Source: Clostridia bacterium (lineage in GTDB: Bacteria > Bacillota > Clostridia > Christensenellales > Borkfalkiaceae). Taken from it: a stretch of DNA of 64,000 bases. The stretch lies in the NCBI GenBank assembly GCA_017545865.1, contig JAFWXO010000020.1:62001-126000 (forward strand), read 5' to 3'. Every line of letters starts with the position of its first letter. Position 1 is the first letter of the stretch. Below the pieces are notes generated by a model. It worked only from the letters and a program-made list of their open reading frames with translations. It was not told the DNA's origin and made no database searches. Both the position numbers and the translations under genes were made by a program. Of this stretch, positions 34,744 to 42,568 are shown piece by piece.

Positions 34744-36276
34744 ATGAGAAAACGCCCTAAATTTCTAACTCAAGATAAAACTATTATATCTCAAAAAGTA
34801 AAAGAAGCGTTTTCTTCAGTTCTTCCTATAACTTTAATCGTGCTTTTACTGTGCGTAACGTTCACCCCGCTTGATAGCGGATTGTTTTTATCCTTTATCG
34901 TTGGAGCGTTTTTCGTTATCTTAGGTATGGGGTTATTCACCCTCGGAGCGGATACGGCTATGACTCCTATCGGCGAATACGTTGGCGGTTCGGTTATGCG
35001 CACTAAAAAATTATGGATTATAATTCCCGTTTGCTTTATCGTTGGCGTACTAATAACAGTTTCAGAACCCGATCTTCAAGTTTTAGCGTCACAACTTACT
35101 AAAACAATGAACGCTTGGACTCTAATCATCGCAGTTGGCGTTGGCGTTGGAGTGTTCTTGGTGATAGCGTTTTTAAGAATAGTGTTTAAAATTCGCTTAT
35201 CTTACCTTCTTTTAATAATGTACGTTGCGGTGTTTGCGCTATCTTTCTTCGTTCCAGATATTTTCGTTCCTTTAGCGTTTGACTCTGGTGGCGTTACAAC
35301 AGGACCTATGAGCGTTCCGTTCATAATAGCAATCGGCACGGGCGTTGCGTCAATGCGAAGTGACAACGCTTCGGAAACTGACGGTTTTGGTCTTACCGCC
35401 CTATGCTCGATCGGTCCTATTCTATCAGTGATGATTTTGGGTATTATATTTAAGCCCGAAACTATTGATACAACCGCTGAAACGCTTATTTCCATTGAAA
35501 ATTCAAGGGATTTGATGTATTTATTCGGCACGAATATTCCCCACTATTTAAAAGAAGTTGCAATAGCGCTCCTTCCTATCGTAGCGTTTTTCTTTATATT
35601 TAGAATTTTTGGCGCAAAACTTTCCAAAAAGAACGTTAACCGCATACTTATAGGCGTTCTTTATACCTACGTTGGCTTGGTTTTGTTCTTAACGGGCGTT
35701 AACGTTGGTTTCTTGCCAGTTGGCACTACAATCGGTCAATCACTCGGTAGTTTGCCTTATAACTGGATAGTAATTCCTATCGGTATGATAATCGGTTATT
35801 ACGTTGTTGCGGCAGAACCCGCCGTTCACGTTTTAACAAAACAAGTATTTGAACTTACCGCAGGCGCAATTCCTAAAAAAGCGCTTAGATTTAGTTTAAT
35901 GATAGGCGTTTCAGTTTCCGTTGGGCTTGCAATGTTGAGAATATTATTTGATATTCCCATTATGTATTTCCTTATCCCCGGCTATTTAACGGCAATAGTT
36001 TTAACTTTCGTAGTTCCCGAAATGTTTACCGCTATCGCGTTTGACTCCGGTGGCGTAGCCTCCGGCGCAATGACGGCAAGTTTCTTAATGCCACTTGCTC
36101 TCGGCATTTGCTCAACCGTTGGCGCAAACGTTGCAACGCAAGGCTTTGGCGTTGTTGCCATGGTCGCAATGACTCCGCTTATCACTATTCAATTCTTAGG
36201 TTTAATCTTTAAGATTAAGTCGAGAAAACTCGAAACGAAAAACAACTCGCCCACTATTGAAGAAATTATCGAATAA
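34744..36276 (+). CDS. DUF1538-family membrane permease
   Basis: This 510-residue membrane protein has about 12-14 hydrophobic segments and an obvious internal duplication. The family motif FDSGGV-T/A-x-G-x-M occurs twice (near residues 179 and 432), and each half has an EP-x-x-x-V-L-x-x-Q segment (SEPDLQVL, AEPAVHVL). DUF1538 proteins are presumed transporters of unknown substrate and often sit with P-II-like regulators, as here: the next gene, 10 bases downstream, is a double P-II protein. AGGAG precedes the start. Confidence 0.88.
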   Translation: MRKRPKFLTQDKTIISQKVKEAFSSVLPITLIVLLLCVTFTPLDSGLFLSFIVGAFFVILGMGLFTLGADTAMTPIGEYVGGSVMRTKKLWIIIPVCFIVGVLITVSEPDLQVLASQLTKTMNAWTLIIAVGVGVGVFLVIAFLRIVFKIRLSYLLLIMYVAVFALSFFVPDIFVPLAFDSGGVTTGPMSVPFIIAIGTGVASMRSDNASETDGFGLTALCSIGPILSVMILGIIFKPETIDTTAETLISIENSRDLMYLFGTNIPHYLKEVAIALLPIVAFFFIFRIFGAKLSKKNVNRILIGVLYTYVGLVLFLTGVNVGFLPVGTTIGQSLGSLPYNWIVIPIGMIIGYYVVAAEPAVHVLTKQVFELTAGAIPKKALRFSLMIGVSVSVGLAMLRILFDIPIMYFLIPGYLTAIVLTFVVPEMFTAIAFDSGGVASGAMTASFLMPLALGICSTVGANVATQGFGVVAMVAMTPLITIQFLGLIFKIKSRKLETKNNSPTIEEIIE

Positions 36277-36286
36277 AGGAGACTTT

Positions 36287-36970
36287 ATGAAAGGGCTTAA
36301 ATATTTAATAACAATAACAAAAAGAGAATATTCAGAAGATTATATTGCTTTTTTCCGCAATCACGGCGTTAAAACAGTTTTAAGCCAACTTTGTAACGGA
36401 ACGGCAACCGAATCAACACTTAGCCTATTAGGGCTTGAAAAAACCGAAAAGGTGATGTTTAACACCATTATTCCTGAAGATGAAGTTGCTCCCCTTATAA
36501 AAGGCTTTTTAACGGAAATGGACATTTCTTCCGCAGGCAACGGAATCGCCGTATTTTTACCGATTGATAGCATAGGCGGAGCGTCTTCGCTAAAAACGTT
36601 TATCGGCGAAAAAACTATTGAAAAAAAGGAGAACGATATGAACTTAAACGAAAGTAAAAACGTATTGATAATCACTATTGTAAATAAAGGTAACACCGAT
36701 TTAGTTATGAACGCCGCAAGGGGCGCAGGCGCTGGCGGTGGAACTGTCGTTCGCGGTAAAGGAACAGGCGCAGAACTTGCTAAATTCTTCGGCGTTTCAA
36801 TTAGCGAAGAAAAAGAAATGATCTATATCGTTTCCCGCCGTGACGCGCGTGACGGTATTATGAAAGCAATAATGGAAAATGCAGGCGCTCATACTGACGC
36901 GCACGGCGTTATTTTCTCTCTTCCCATCGATACCGTTGTCGGTTTAAAACTCTTTGAAAACGTTGACTAA
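36287..36970 (+). CDS. Duplicated P-II-like regulatory protein
   Basis: The 227-residue protein starts at 36287, where AAAGGAG is well placed; an extension upstream overlaps the DUF1538 stop and is rejected. It has two P-II-like ferredoxin folds: residues about 1-110 and 115-227. The second keeps a T-loop-like GAGAGGGTVVRGKG and a DAHGVIFSLPID end; the first is more degenerate. P-II proteins bind ATP/ADP or 2-oxoglutarate and gate membrane transporters, so it probably controls the DUF1538 permease. A terminator follows. Confidence 0.87.
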   Translation: MKGLKYLITITKREYSEDYIAFFRNHGVKTVLSQLCNGTATESTLSLLGLEKTEKVMFNTIIPEDEVAPLIKGFLTEMDISSAGNGIAVFLPIDSIGGASSLKTFIGEKTIEKKENDMNLNESKNVLIITIVNKGNTDLVMNAARGAGAGGGTVVRGKGTGAELAKFFGVSISEEKEMIYIVSRRDARDGIMKAIMENAGAHTDAHGVIFSLPIDTVVGLKLFENVD

Positions 36971-36975
36971 TAATT

Positions 36976-37002
36976 AAAACCCTACGAATTTCGTAGGGTT
37001 TT
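36976..37002. terminator. Bidirectional terminator
   Basis: An 11-bp stem AAAACCCTACG with a 5-base loop, between the P-II gene and the convergent GNAT gene. Confidence 0.9.
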
Positions 37003-37011
37003 TTAATGCAA

Positions 37012-37491
37012 TCATAAATCTTTAATAAAAAATAAGTTCATTGCGCTATGGGCAACAAAGTTTGGCTTTTCAATGGTTTTATATCCAAGTTTTTTATACA
37101 AGTTGATAGCGGGCTGTAAAATATCGTGAGTTTCTAAATAAATTTTTAAATACCCAAGCTTACGAGCCTTTTCTTCTATTGCTAAAACGAGTTTTATTCC
37201 GTAACCTAAACCTTTATATGCGTCGTCAAGGTAAAGTTTTTGCAGTTCGCAAGTATTATCAAACCCTTCAAACTCGGAAAGCCCAACTCCACCAACAACT
37301 TGGTTATTATCGTCTTTTAAAACTAAATAAACGCGTTTTTGTTGGTTAGAAAGGTAAAACTCACTCAAATTATCTAAATTTTCATCAAAATAAGCAGTAC
37401 CAGCGATATCAAGATTATAACTTTTAAGGTTTTTTCTTATAATTGATGCAATTATTAAATTATCGGCTTTAGTAATAGTTTCAATTTTCAT
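37012..37491 (-). CDS. GNAT-family N-acetyltransferase
   Basis: A 159-residue protein with the acetyl-CoA binding pattern in KLYLDDAYKGLGYGIKLVLAI (motif A, R/Q-x-x-G-x-G/A, here K-G-L-G-Y-G) and a C-terminal IYLETHDILQPAINLYKKLGYK. The acceptor is unknown. It stands alone and appears to be translated from a leaderless mRNA. Confidence 0.88.
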   Translation of the reverse strand: MKIETITKADNLIIASIIRKNLKSYNLDIAGTAYFDENLDNLSEFYLSNQQKRVYLVLKDDNNQVVGGVGLSEFEGFDNTCELQKLYLDDAYKGLGYGIKLVLAIEEKARKLGYLKIYLETHDILQPAINLYKKLGYKTIEKPNFVAHSAMNLFFIKDL

Positions 37492-37498
37492 AATTGAT

Positions 37499-37527
37499 AT
37501 TATAATGATTATAATTTAAAATTTCAA
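37499..37527 (-). promoter_or_regulatory. Promoter of the GNAT gene, apparently leaderless
   Basis: Minus strand: TTGAAA (37522-37527), a 17-base spacer and TATAAT (37499-37504), with seven bases to the ATG at 37491. Confidence 0.65.
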
Positions 37528-37577
37528 TAGATTTTGAAAATTACTTATAATCGCCTACCGCTATCGCAGATTAAATA

Positions 37578-37625
37578 CCAAGCCTAAGTTGGCTTGGATA
37601 AAGAAAAGCACAAATCGGTGCTTTT
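37578..37625 (-). terminator. Two tandem hairpins after the beta-glucuronidase gene
   Basis: On the minus strand the first is AAAAGCAC with its complement (37604-37625), which ends in a pyrimidine run and is the likely terminator. The second is CCAAGCC with its complement (37578-37597) and has no T-run. No gene is seen in 37528-37678. Confidence 0.7.
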
Positions 37626-37678
37626 TTGTTTGTAAATATGCAAAACTTTATCCTTTAGTTTAGATGCTAAAATGCTTA

Positions 37679-39370
37679 TTAATTAAATTTCTTGTAAGCA
37701 TCTTTTACGGCAAAGTATGCGCTTTTTGGTCTACGATATTCGTCTACAACGCCTTTATTATTATATCCACGTACTCTATTAAGATTTAGCGGTTGATAAG
37801 TACGAATATTTGCAAACTGCCAAACAAAAGTTCCTGAATAACTAGATTTATCTAAAAATAAGTCGATCGTGTAACTTAAAAGTCGAGATTGATATTCTTC
37901 GGTCCATCGAATATCATCAAAAGTATGATATCCATAAATAGATGCCGCACCAAATTCACTAGCTATAATTGGTTTATCGCTTTTTCCAAGCTTTTCCAAA
38001 TATTCGTGTAAATCTGTTACAAACTTATCCCATGATTCTATTTCTGAATAATACCAGCCATTGTAAAGGTTGAAGCAAACAACATCACAAAAATCATAGC
38101 AAATATCAGTTAACGGGCGCATCGATGCGTAAACTATTAGTCGACCGTCGTTAACACTCTTTAAATATTCGTAGTAAATCTTGCTTATTTCGTAACCCTC
38201 GTTACAATCGGTTAAAATTTCGTTGTGCATACCCCACATTAAAATAGATGGATGATTGCAATATTGTTTTACCATTTCCTTGTGCATGACAAGTCCACGC
38301 TCAATTACAATAGGATTAGCAAGTGTTTCAGCAGAAAAACCACAACCCCAAATTGGAATCTCGCTCCAAAAAGCCAAACCTTGTTCATCTAACATATCAA
38401 CAAAAATCGGGTTATTAGGATAATGTGATCCGCGAATAGAATTACAATTCATTTGCTTGATAATATCAATATCGCGTTGCATAAGCGACGGAGGAAACGC
38501 CATACCGTTTTCGGTGTTTTCTTCGTGTCGATTTACGCCAGTAAAAACAAATTCGTCGCCATTTAGGTAAATGTTTTTGTTCTTTACTTCCACAGTTCTA
38601 AAACCAACGCGGTCAAATAAATCGTCGGAAGAACTTACTATTTTAACAAAATATAGATTAGGCGTTTTTGGGCTCCATAACCTTACGTTTTTTATCGTAA
38701 AGCAATCCGTTTTTATAAAGGCGATAGTGCGCGCACCCACTTTAACCATCTGTGAAATTACTTCATTACCTTCAAGATAAATTTTCACTTCATCTTCTAT
38801 AGTTTCGTTAGTTGCATTGTAAAGTTCTAAATCAAAATCGCACTTGGCAGTATCGCCACAAAGCGTATAATTAAAACGATTATGCATAATGGTAAGCCCG
38901 CTTAATTTTTCAGCCGTTACGCTACGAGTTATTCCTCCGTAATGAAACCAATCTACCTTACTTTGTGGAATTGAAGTAGAATCGAAAGAATTGTCTACCC
39001 TTACCGTAACTTTATGGTAACCTTTCGAAACGTCTTCTTTAATAAAACTAAACGCTGTAAATCCGCCGTAATGTTCACCCAAATATTCACCATCAAGATA
39101 AACTCTTGCACTGGTCATAACCGCGCCAAACTCTAATTTTAACGTGCCACCGTCAAATAAAAATTCTTTTTCGTACCAACAAACACCTTCGTAATTAAGT
39201 AATCCTAAATCAGTATTCCAACAAGACGGAACAAACGTACTTTTTCCTTTAAAGCCCTTCTCTTGCCATTTTTCATTCTCGCCTACGTTATTTTCATCTG
39301 TTGCAAAAAGCCAAAAACCATCCAATACGTTAACTGTTCTTATTTCATGATTATCAAATTTACGAATCAT
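37679..39370 (-). CDS. Beta-glucuronidase-like GH2 hydrolase
   Basis: This 563-residue GH2 enzyme has the jelly-roll, Ig-like and TIM-barrel layout of beta-glucuronidases. The acid/base Glu is in WGMHNEIL near residue 383 (Ile replaces the usual Pro after NE), and the nucleophile Glu in ASEFGA near residue 471. The N-x-K motif that reads the glucuronate carboxylate is present as Asn-Asn-Lys in GYNNKG near residue 538. There is no signal peptide, and the enzyme lacks the long loop-1 insert. It may cleave host or plant glucuronides after uptake. A promoter with a leader of about 35 bases and CGGAGTG lies upstream. Confidence 0.88.
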   Translation of the reverse strand: MIRKFDNHEIRTVNVLDGFWLFATDENNVGENEKWQEKGFKGKSTFVPSCWNTDLGLLNYEGVCWYEKEFLFDGGTLKLEFGAVMTSARVYLDGEYLGEHYGGFTAFSFIKEDVSKGYHKVTVRVDNSFDSTSIPQSKVDWFHYGGITRSVTAEKLSGLTIMHNRFNYTLCGDTAKCDFDLELYNATNETIEDEVKIYLEGNEVISQMVKVGARTIAFIKTDCFTIKNVRLWSPKTPNLYFVKIVSSSDDLFDRVGFRTVEVKNKNIYLNGDEFVFTGVNRHEENTENGMAFPPSLMQRDIDIIKQMNCNSIRGSHYPNNPIFVDMLDEQGLAFWSEIPIWGCGFSAETLANPIVIERGLVMHKEMVKQYCNHPSILMWGMHNEILTDCNEGYEISKIYYEYLKSVNDGRLIVYASMRPLTDICYDFCDVVCFNLYNGWYYSEIESWDKFVTDLHEYLEKLGKSDKPIIASEFGAASIYGYHTFDDIRWTEEYQSRLLSYTIDLFLDKSSYSGTFVWQFANIRTYQPLNLNRVRGYNNKGVVDEYRRPKSAYFAVKDAYKKFN

Positions 39371-39405
39371 TTTACACTCCGTTTAATAATTTTTTAATTT
39401 TAATA

Positions 39406-39434
39406 ATTATACAACTGTTTTTTAATAAATTCAA
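39406..39434 (-). promoter_or_regulatory. Promoter of the beta-glucuronidase gene
   Basis: Minus strand: TTGAAT (39429-39434), a 17-base spacer and TATAAT (39406-39411). Confidence 0.65.
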
Positions 39435-39501
39435 TATAAATTACCACAAATTCTATAGATAACTAATTTTTAAGATTTTAAAACTGCGGTTCTTCTTTAT
39501 T

Positions 39502-39625
39502 GTTACGAAGGACGAGGGATACTGCCACACCCTATAAATAGGGACACCCTGGCAGACCTTAGTCCGTCATGGATTGTCCGTCAAATGACGGCCGAACCTA
39601 TGGTTCGTTTCCATCTTTCGCTAAC
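39502..39625 (-). ncRNA. Structured RNA-like unit A (tandem with unit B)
   Basis: Read on the minus strand, the ends pair: GUUA-(G)-CGAA with UUCG-UAAC, extended to about 14 bp with one mismatch and one bulge. Inside are hairpins CGAACC/GGUUCG and CCGUC/GACGG, then a two-part stem CUGCCA...UGGCAG enclosing CCCUA-UUUA-UAGGG. The unit ends with UAUCCCUCGUCCU, shared with unit B. No known RNA family is recognised. Which strand is transcribed is not certain. Confidence 0.5.
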
Positions 39626-39632
39626 AAAAAAA

Positions 39633-39650
39633 GGATACCTAAAGGCATCC
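39633..39650. terminator. Terminator-like hairpin between units A and B
   Basis: GGATACC and GGCATCC form a 7-bp stem (one G-U) with a TAAA loop, inside matching A-runs and T-runs that would lengthen the stem. T-runs follow on both strands. Confidence 0.7.
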
Positions 39651-39657
39651 ATTTTTT

Positions 39658-39753
39658 GTTGGCGGAGGACGAGGGATACAACCGAAACTCCGTAAACGGA
39701 GACCTCTCGGTTGACGCAAGCGCCGAACGTTCGACACCTCGCCTCACACCAAC
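39658..39753 (-). ncRNA. Structured RNA-like unit B
   Basis: Read on the minus strand, the ends form a 17-bp helix with two mismatches: GUUGGUGUGAGGCGAGG with CCUCGUCCUCCGCCAAC. Inside is CAACCGA...UCGGUUG enclosing CUCCG-UUUA-CGGAG, the same architecture and loop as unit A but with different paired bases. Its 3' 18 bases (ATCCCTCGTCCTCCGCCA) are identical to the 3' end of the neighbouring tRNA-Ser. Confidence 0.55.
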
Positions 39754-39759
39754 AAAAAA

Positions 39760-39776
39760 CGCACCAAAATGGTGCG
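39760..39776. terminator. Terminator hairpin after tRNA-Ser
   Basis: CGCACC and GGTGCG with a 5-base loop; on the minus strand T6 follows at 39759-39754. The stem can be extended by the flanking CCAACAAAA/TTTTGTTGG. Confidence 0.75.
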
Positions 39777-39783
39777 CTTTTGT

Positions 39784-39872
39784 TGGCGGAGGACGAGGGA
39801 TTCGAACCCCCGTGGGCGTTAACCCAAACGGTTTTCAAGACCGCCTCGTTATGACCGCTTCGATAGTCCTCC
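39784..39872 (-). tRNA. tRNA-Ser (anticodon UGA)
   Basis: The minus strand folds into a complete class II tRNA. The acceptor GGAGGAC pairs fully with GTCCTCC, followed by discriminator G and an encoded CCA. The D-stem is TCG/CGA. The anticodon loop CTTGAAA gives UGA, and a long variable arm TGGG/CCCA follows. The T-loop is TTCGAAT with a 5-bp stem. It reads UCA and, by wobble, other UCN codons. No convincing promoter lies in the 18 bases between it and the upstream terminator. Confidence 0.96.
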
Positions 39873-39890
39873 GTATTATACGAATAAAAA

Positions 39891-39921
39891 AAATCGTGCT
39901 GAAAAATTATTCAACACGATT
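39891..39921 (-). terminator. Terminator of the secreted coiled-coil gene
   Basis: A stem of AAATCGTG and TGAA with one bulge on each side and a 6-base AT loop; on the minus strand T8 follows. Confidence 0.75.
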
Positions 39922-39990
39922 ATTATATATAGAATTAGTAAATTTTGCAAGCGTTTTTAACAAAAATAATAAGGAAAATTTAAAAAGTCT

Positions 39991-40818
39991 TTAACTAATT
40001 AAATTTGAACTGTTTTCTGAGTAAATTACTGGCGAAACGCCGTTTAAACCTAAAATTTCATTGAAACACTCAGTTTCAAGTTTACCCGCAACTAAACAGT
40101 TTTGCATTGAAGATACGTCAAACGGGTAATCGCGCGGCTTTTTATCAATGCCGAAAGCGTCGTTTAATTCTTTAACTTCAACGTTATAAGATACAAACAA
40201 TTCTTTTAGTTTTTCGCGAGTGGCTACCATACTTTTGCGCCTAATTTCAATAAGCGTTTCTTTATTCTTAACAAAAAGTTCTTTAACGCTACCCTTAATC
40301 TCGTCAAGGCGTTCTCTTTTCGATTTTAAATTATTGTTAAATTTTGTGTTAAGAGTTGATATTTCGCCTAAAACCCTTCTAAACTCATCTAAATATTCTT
40401 CTTTTGAACTTTTATCAAGCGAATCAATCTTGACTTTTAAAGCGGATAATTCCTTTCTTTTAGCAACGTAATCGGCGGAATTATTGAATTTTCTAATCTC
40501 ATCGCTTATATAATCGGTGATTTGGTCGTATTCAATTTTTAACGATTGATATTCTTCACCTAAAACACCCTTGATTTCATTTTGCATGCAGTTAGACGTT
40601 TCGTTAAGTATTTTTACGAAACTTTGAGTGTATTTTTGGTCAATAGAACTTTTAAGTTCATTATACCCTGAATTTTCAACCATTGCAACTACTCCCACCT
40701 TTTTTAAACTCTTAAACGTCGTAACGTTTTTAGCCTGTAATTTTACCCCAACTAAAATAGCCGAGCAAAGCATCAATATAAAAACAAATAATATTCCCTT
40801 AAAAAATTTTTTACGCAT
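39991..40818 (-). CDS. Predicted exported coiled-coil protein, function unknown
   Basis: The 275-residue protein has a basic N-terminus and one hydrophobic segment (about residues 6-28), either a signal peptide or a membrane anchor. From about 75 to 215 it is charged and heptad-like (many Lys, Glu, Leu), so probably a long coiled coil. The C-terminal 60 residues contain two cysteines and look globular. No family is recognised. GGGGGAG precedes the start. It is downstream of rluB and the sporulation/cell-wall cluster, which suggests an envelope or spore role, but this is only context. Confidence 0.7.
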   Translation of the reverse strand: MRKKFFKGILFVFILMLCSAILVGVKLQAKNVTTFKSLKKVGVVAMVENSGYNELKSSIDQKYTQSFVKILNETSNCMQNEIKGVLGEEYQSLKIEYDQITDYISDEIRKFNNSADYVAKRKELSALKVKIDSLDKSSKEEYLDEFRRVLGEISTLNTKFNNNLKSKRERLDEIKGSVKELFVKNKETLIEIRRKSMVATREKLKELFVSYNVEVKELNDAFGIDKKPRDYPFDVSSMQNCLVAGKLETECFNEILGLNGVSPVIYSENSSNLIS

Positions 40819-40858
40819 ACTACTCCCCCATAAAAGTTATGTAGTACGCGTAATTTTT

Positions 40859-41563
40859 TTAAAGATTTTTTAAATATTCAATTTCGTCTTGAGAAAGTTT
40901 TCTAACTGCGCCACGGTCAAGACCGCCCATACCAAGATCGCCTATCTTAATTCTTTTTAAGAATTTAACTTCTTTTCCAGCGGTTAAAAACATTTTTCTA
41001 ATTTCTCTATTTCTACCTTCAGTTACGGTAACGTGATATTTTGTAAAAGATTTTGTTTCATCAACGATTTTGATGGAACATTTTTTAGTTTTAACACCGT
41101 CAATCACAACACCGCGAGAAAGCCTTAAAATTTCACTATCTTCAAGCGAGCCTTCAATTCTAACAAGGTACGTTTTAGGTATTTCACTCGACGGGTGGAT
41201 AAGCCTATTACAAAAATCACCGTCGTTAGTTAAAATAAGCATACCTTCACTATCATAGTCAAGCCTACCAACAGGGAAAACCCTATCAACGCCCGGGGGA
41301 AGAAGATCCATAACGGTTTTTCTACCCTTATCGTCACTTACCGTGCAAACGTAACCTTTTGGTTTGTTCATAACGTAGTAAGAAAATTTCTTTACCCTAT
41401 TGATTTTTTTGCCATCAACCGCAACGCTATCGTTAAACTCGTCAATCTCTTGACCTAACGAACAAACCCTACCGTTAACAGTAACAAGCCCGTCTGCAAT
41501 AAGTTTATCGCAATTACGCCTGCTTGCCACGCCACATTCTGCTAAAAATTTGTTAATTCTCAT
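40859..41563 (-). CDS. rluB: 23S rRNA pseudouridine synthase, RluB/RsuA family
   Basis: This 234-residue enzyme has an N-terminal S4 RNA-binding domain (MRINKFLAECGVASRRNCDKL). The catalytic Asp is in the motif GRLDYDSEGMLILTNDG near residue 104, and the GRNREIRKMF motif lies toward the C-terminus. In Firmicutes this enzyme (YpuL/RluB) sits with scpAB and spore cell-wall genes, as here. Confidence 0.93.
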   Translation of the reverse strand: MRINKFLAECGVASRRNCDKLIADGLVTVNGRVCSLGQEIDEFNDSVAVDGKKINRVKKFSYYVMNKPKGYVCTVSDDKGRKTVMDLLPPGVDRVFPVGRLDYDSEGMLILTNDGDFCNRLIHPSSEIPKTYLVRIEGSLEDSEILRLSRGVVIDGVKTKKCSIKIVDETKSFTKYHVTVTEGRNREIRKMFLTAGKEVKFLKRIKIGDLGMGGLDRGAVRKLSQDEIEYLKNL

Positions 41564-41587
41564 ATTTTCACCAACATTAGATTTTAT

Positions 41588-42568
41588 TTACTTTACTATG
41601 TTATATAAATTTTGAGAAAAAATCAACTTATTTTTAATGAATATTTCAAAAACAGCTTCTTTTTTAGGGTTTTTTATAAAATTGTCAAAAGTTTCGCCGT
41701 CAAATTTAAAGCAAAGGCTTTCTTTTTCAAGTTTAGTTAAAGGATAGTAAAAATCTTTTTCAAACCCAAGTTGAAAAGGATTTCCGTTACAATCGGTAAA
41801 AACTATGTTTTTATAATAATCACAATCGATAACTTTAACCTTTTCAAACTCGTTAAAGGAATTATCTAATAACTCTTTGCTTCTCTCCCACATTTGCGGG
41901 CTATTTATAACAACCGAAACAACGTTTAAACCGTTTCTTTCCGCGCTACTAACTAAGCATCGACCAGCCTTTTTGGTGTAACCCGTTTTTATACCCGTGC
42001 AACCATCGTAATTAAACAAAAGCTTGTTTTTGTTAACCAAAACCCTTTCGTAAGCGTAACCATCGTTTGAAACGTTAACACGTTTTGTGGAAACAATTTC
42101 TTTAAAAATGGGGTTCTTTATCGCTCTAACTGAAATTTTTGCCAAATCGTGCGCAGTCGTATAGTGGTTATCATCGGGCAATCCGTGTGGATTTGTAAAA
42201 TTTGAATTATTTGCGCCCGCTTTTATTGCCGTTTCGTTCATAAGTTTAATAAAACTTTCTCTATCGGTTAGCGTTTGAGCAAGGCACTCTGCACAGTCAT
42301 TGCCACTTCTAAGCATTAAACCATAAAGTAATTCTTTAACGGTTAACTTTTCTCCTTCCCTTAGATAAACGCTTGAACCTTCAACTCCTACTGCATTTTT
42401 AGGAACGATTATTTCGGTTTCAATATCAAAGTTTTCAATTACCGTAAGCGCGGTTAAAATTTTTGTTGTTGAAGCCATGGGAAGACGCAAATCTTTATTG
42501 TTTTCATAAAGTATTCTTCCTGAATTTACTTCAATAACACACTCTCCCTTAGATAACGCGTAAGCCAT
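41588..42568 (-). CDS. D-alanyl-D-alanine carboxypeptidase (S11), start uncertain
   Basis: This low-molecular-weight penicillin-binding protein trims pentapeptide stems. SxxK is STTK in MASTTKIL, SxN is SGN in LRSGNDCAE, and KTG is in GIKTGYTKKAGR. The first ATG (42568) falls inside what looks like a signal peptide cleavage site (VAMA). In frame upstream from about 42637 the translation is KYLYFAIISIILCSILYC, a perfect hydrophobic core, but no ATG, GTG or TTG exists there after the in-frame stop. The real start may be ATA or ATT, or a base is wrong. It is a DacB/DacF-like spore-cortex candidate in an operon with gerW. Confidence 0.88.
   Translation of the reverse strand: MAYALSKGECVIEVNSGRILYENNKDLRLPMASTTKILTALTVIENFDIETEIIVPKNAVGVEGSSVYLREGEKLTVKELLYGLMLRSGNDCAECLAQTLTDRESFIKLMNETAIKAGANNSNFTNPHGLPDDNHYTTAHDLAKISVRAIKNPIFKEIVSTKRVNVSNDGYAYERVLVNKNKLLFNYDGCTGIKTGYTKKAGRCLVSSAERNGLNVVSVVINSPQMWERSKELLDNSFNEFEKVKVIDCDYYKNIVFTDCNGNPFQLGFEKDFYYPLTKLEKESLCFKFDGETFDNFIKNPKKEAVFEIFIKNKLIFSQNLYNIVK

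Noticed and set aside
39502..39753. Units A and B as integron attC sites
   Set aside because: The GTTRRRY/RYYYAAC core boxes do not fit, no cassette genes lie between them, and the only tyrosine recombinase nearby is of the housekeeping Xer type 20 kb away.
39875..39880. TATAAT on the minus strand as a promoter of tRNA-Ser
   Set aside because: It ends two bases before the mature 5' end, so transcription would start inside the acceptor stem, and no -35 lies 17 bases upstream.
39569..39994. A 141-codon plus-strand frame crossing tRNA-Ser and the two RNA-like units
   Set aside because: It is antisense to the tRNA and the structured units and has no ribosome site; its GGRGIRTP-type peptide is the familiar artefact of reading the complement of a tRNA.
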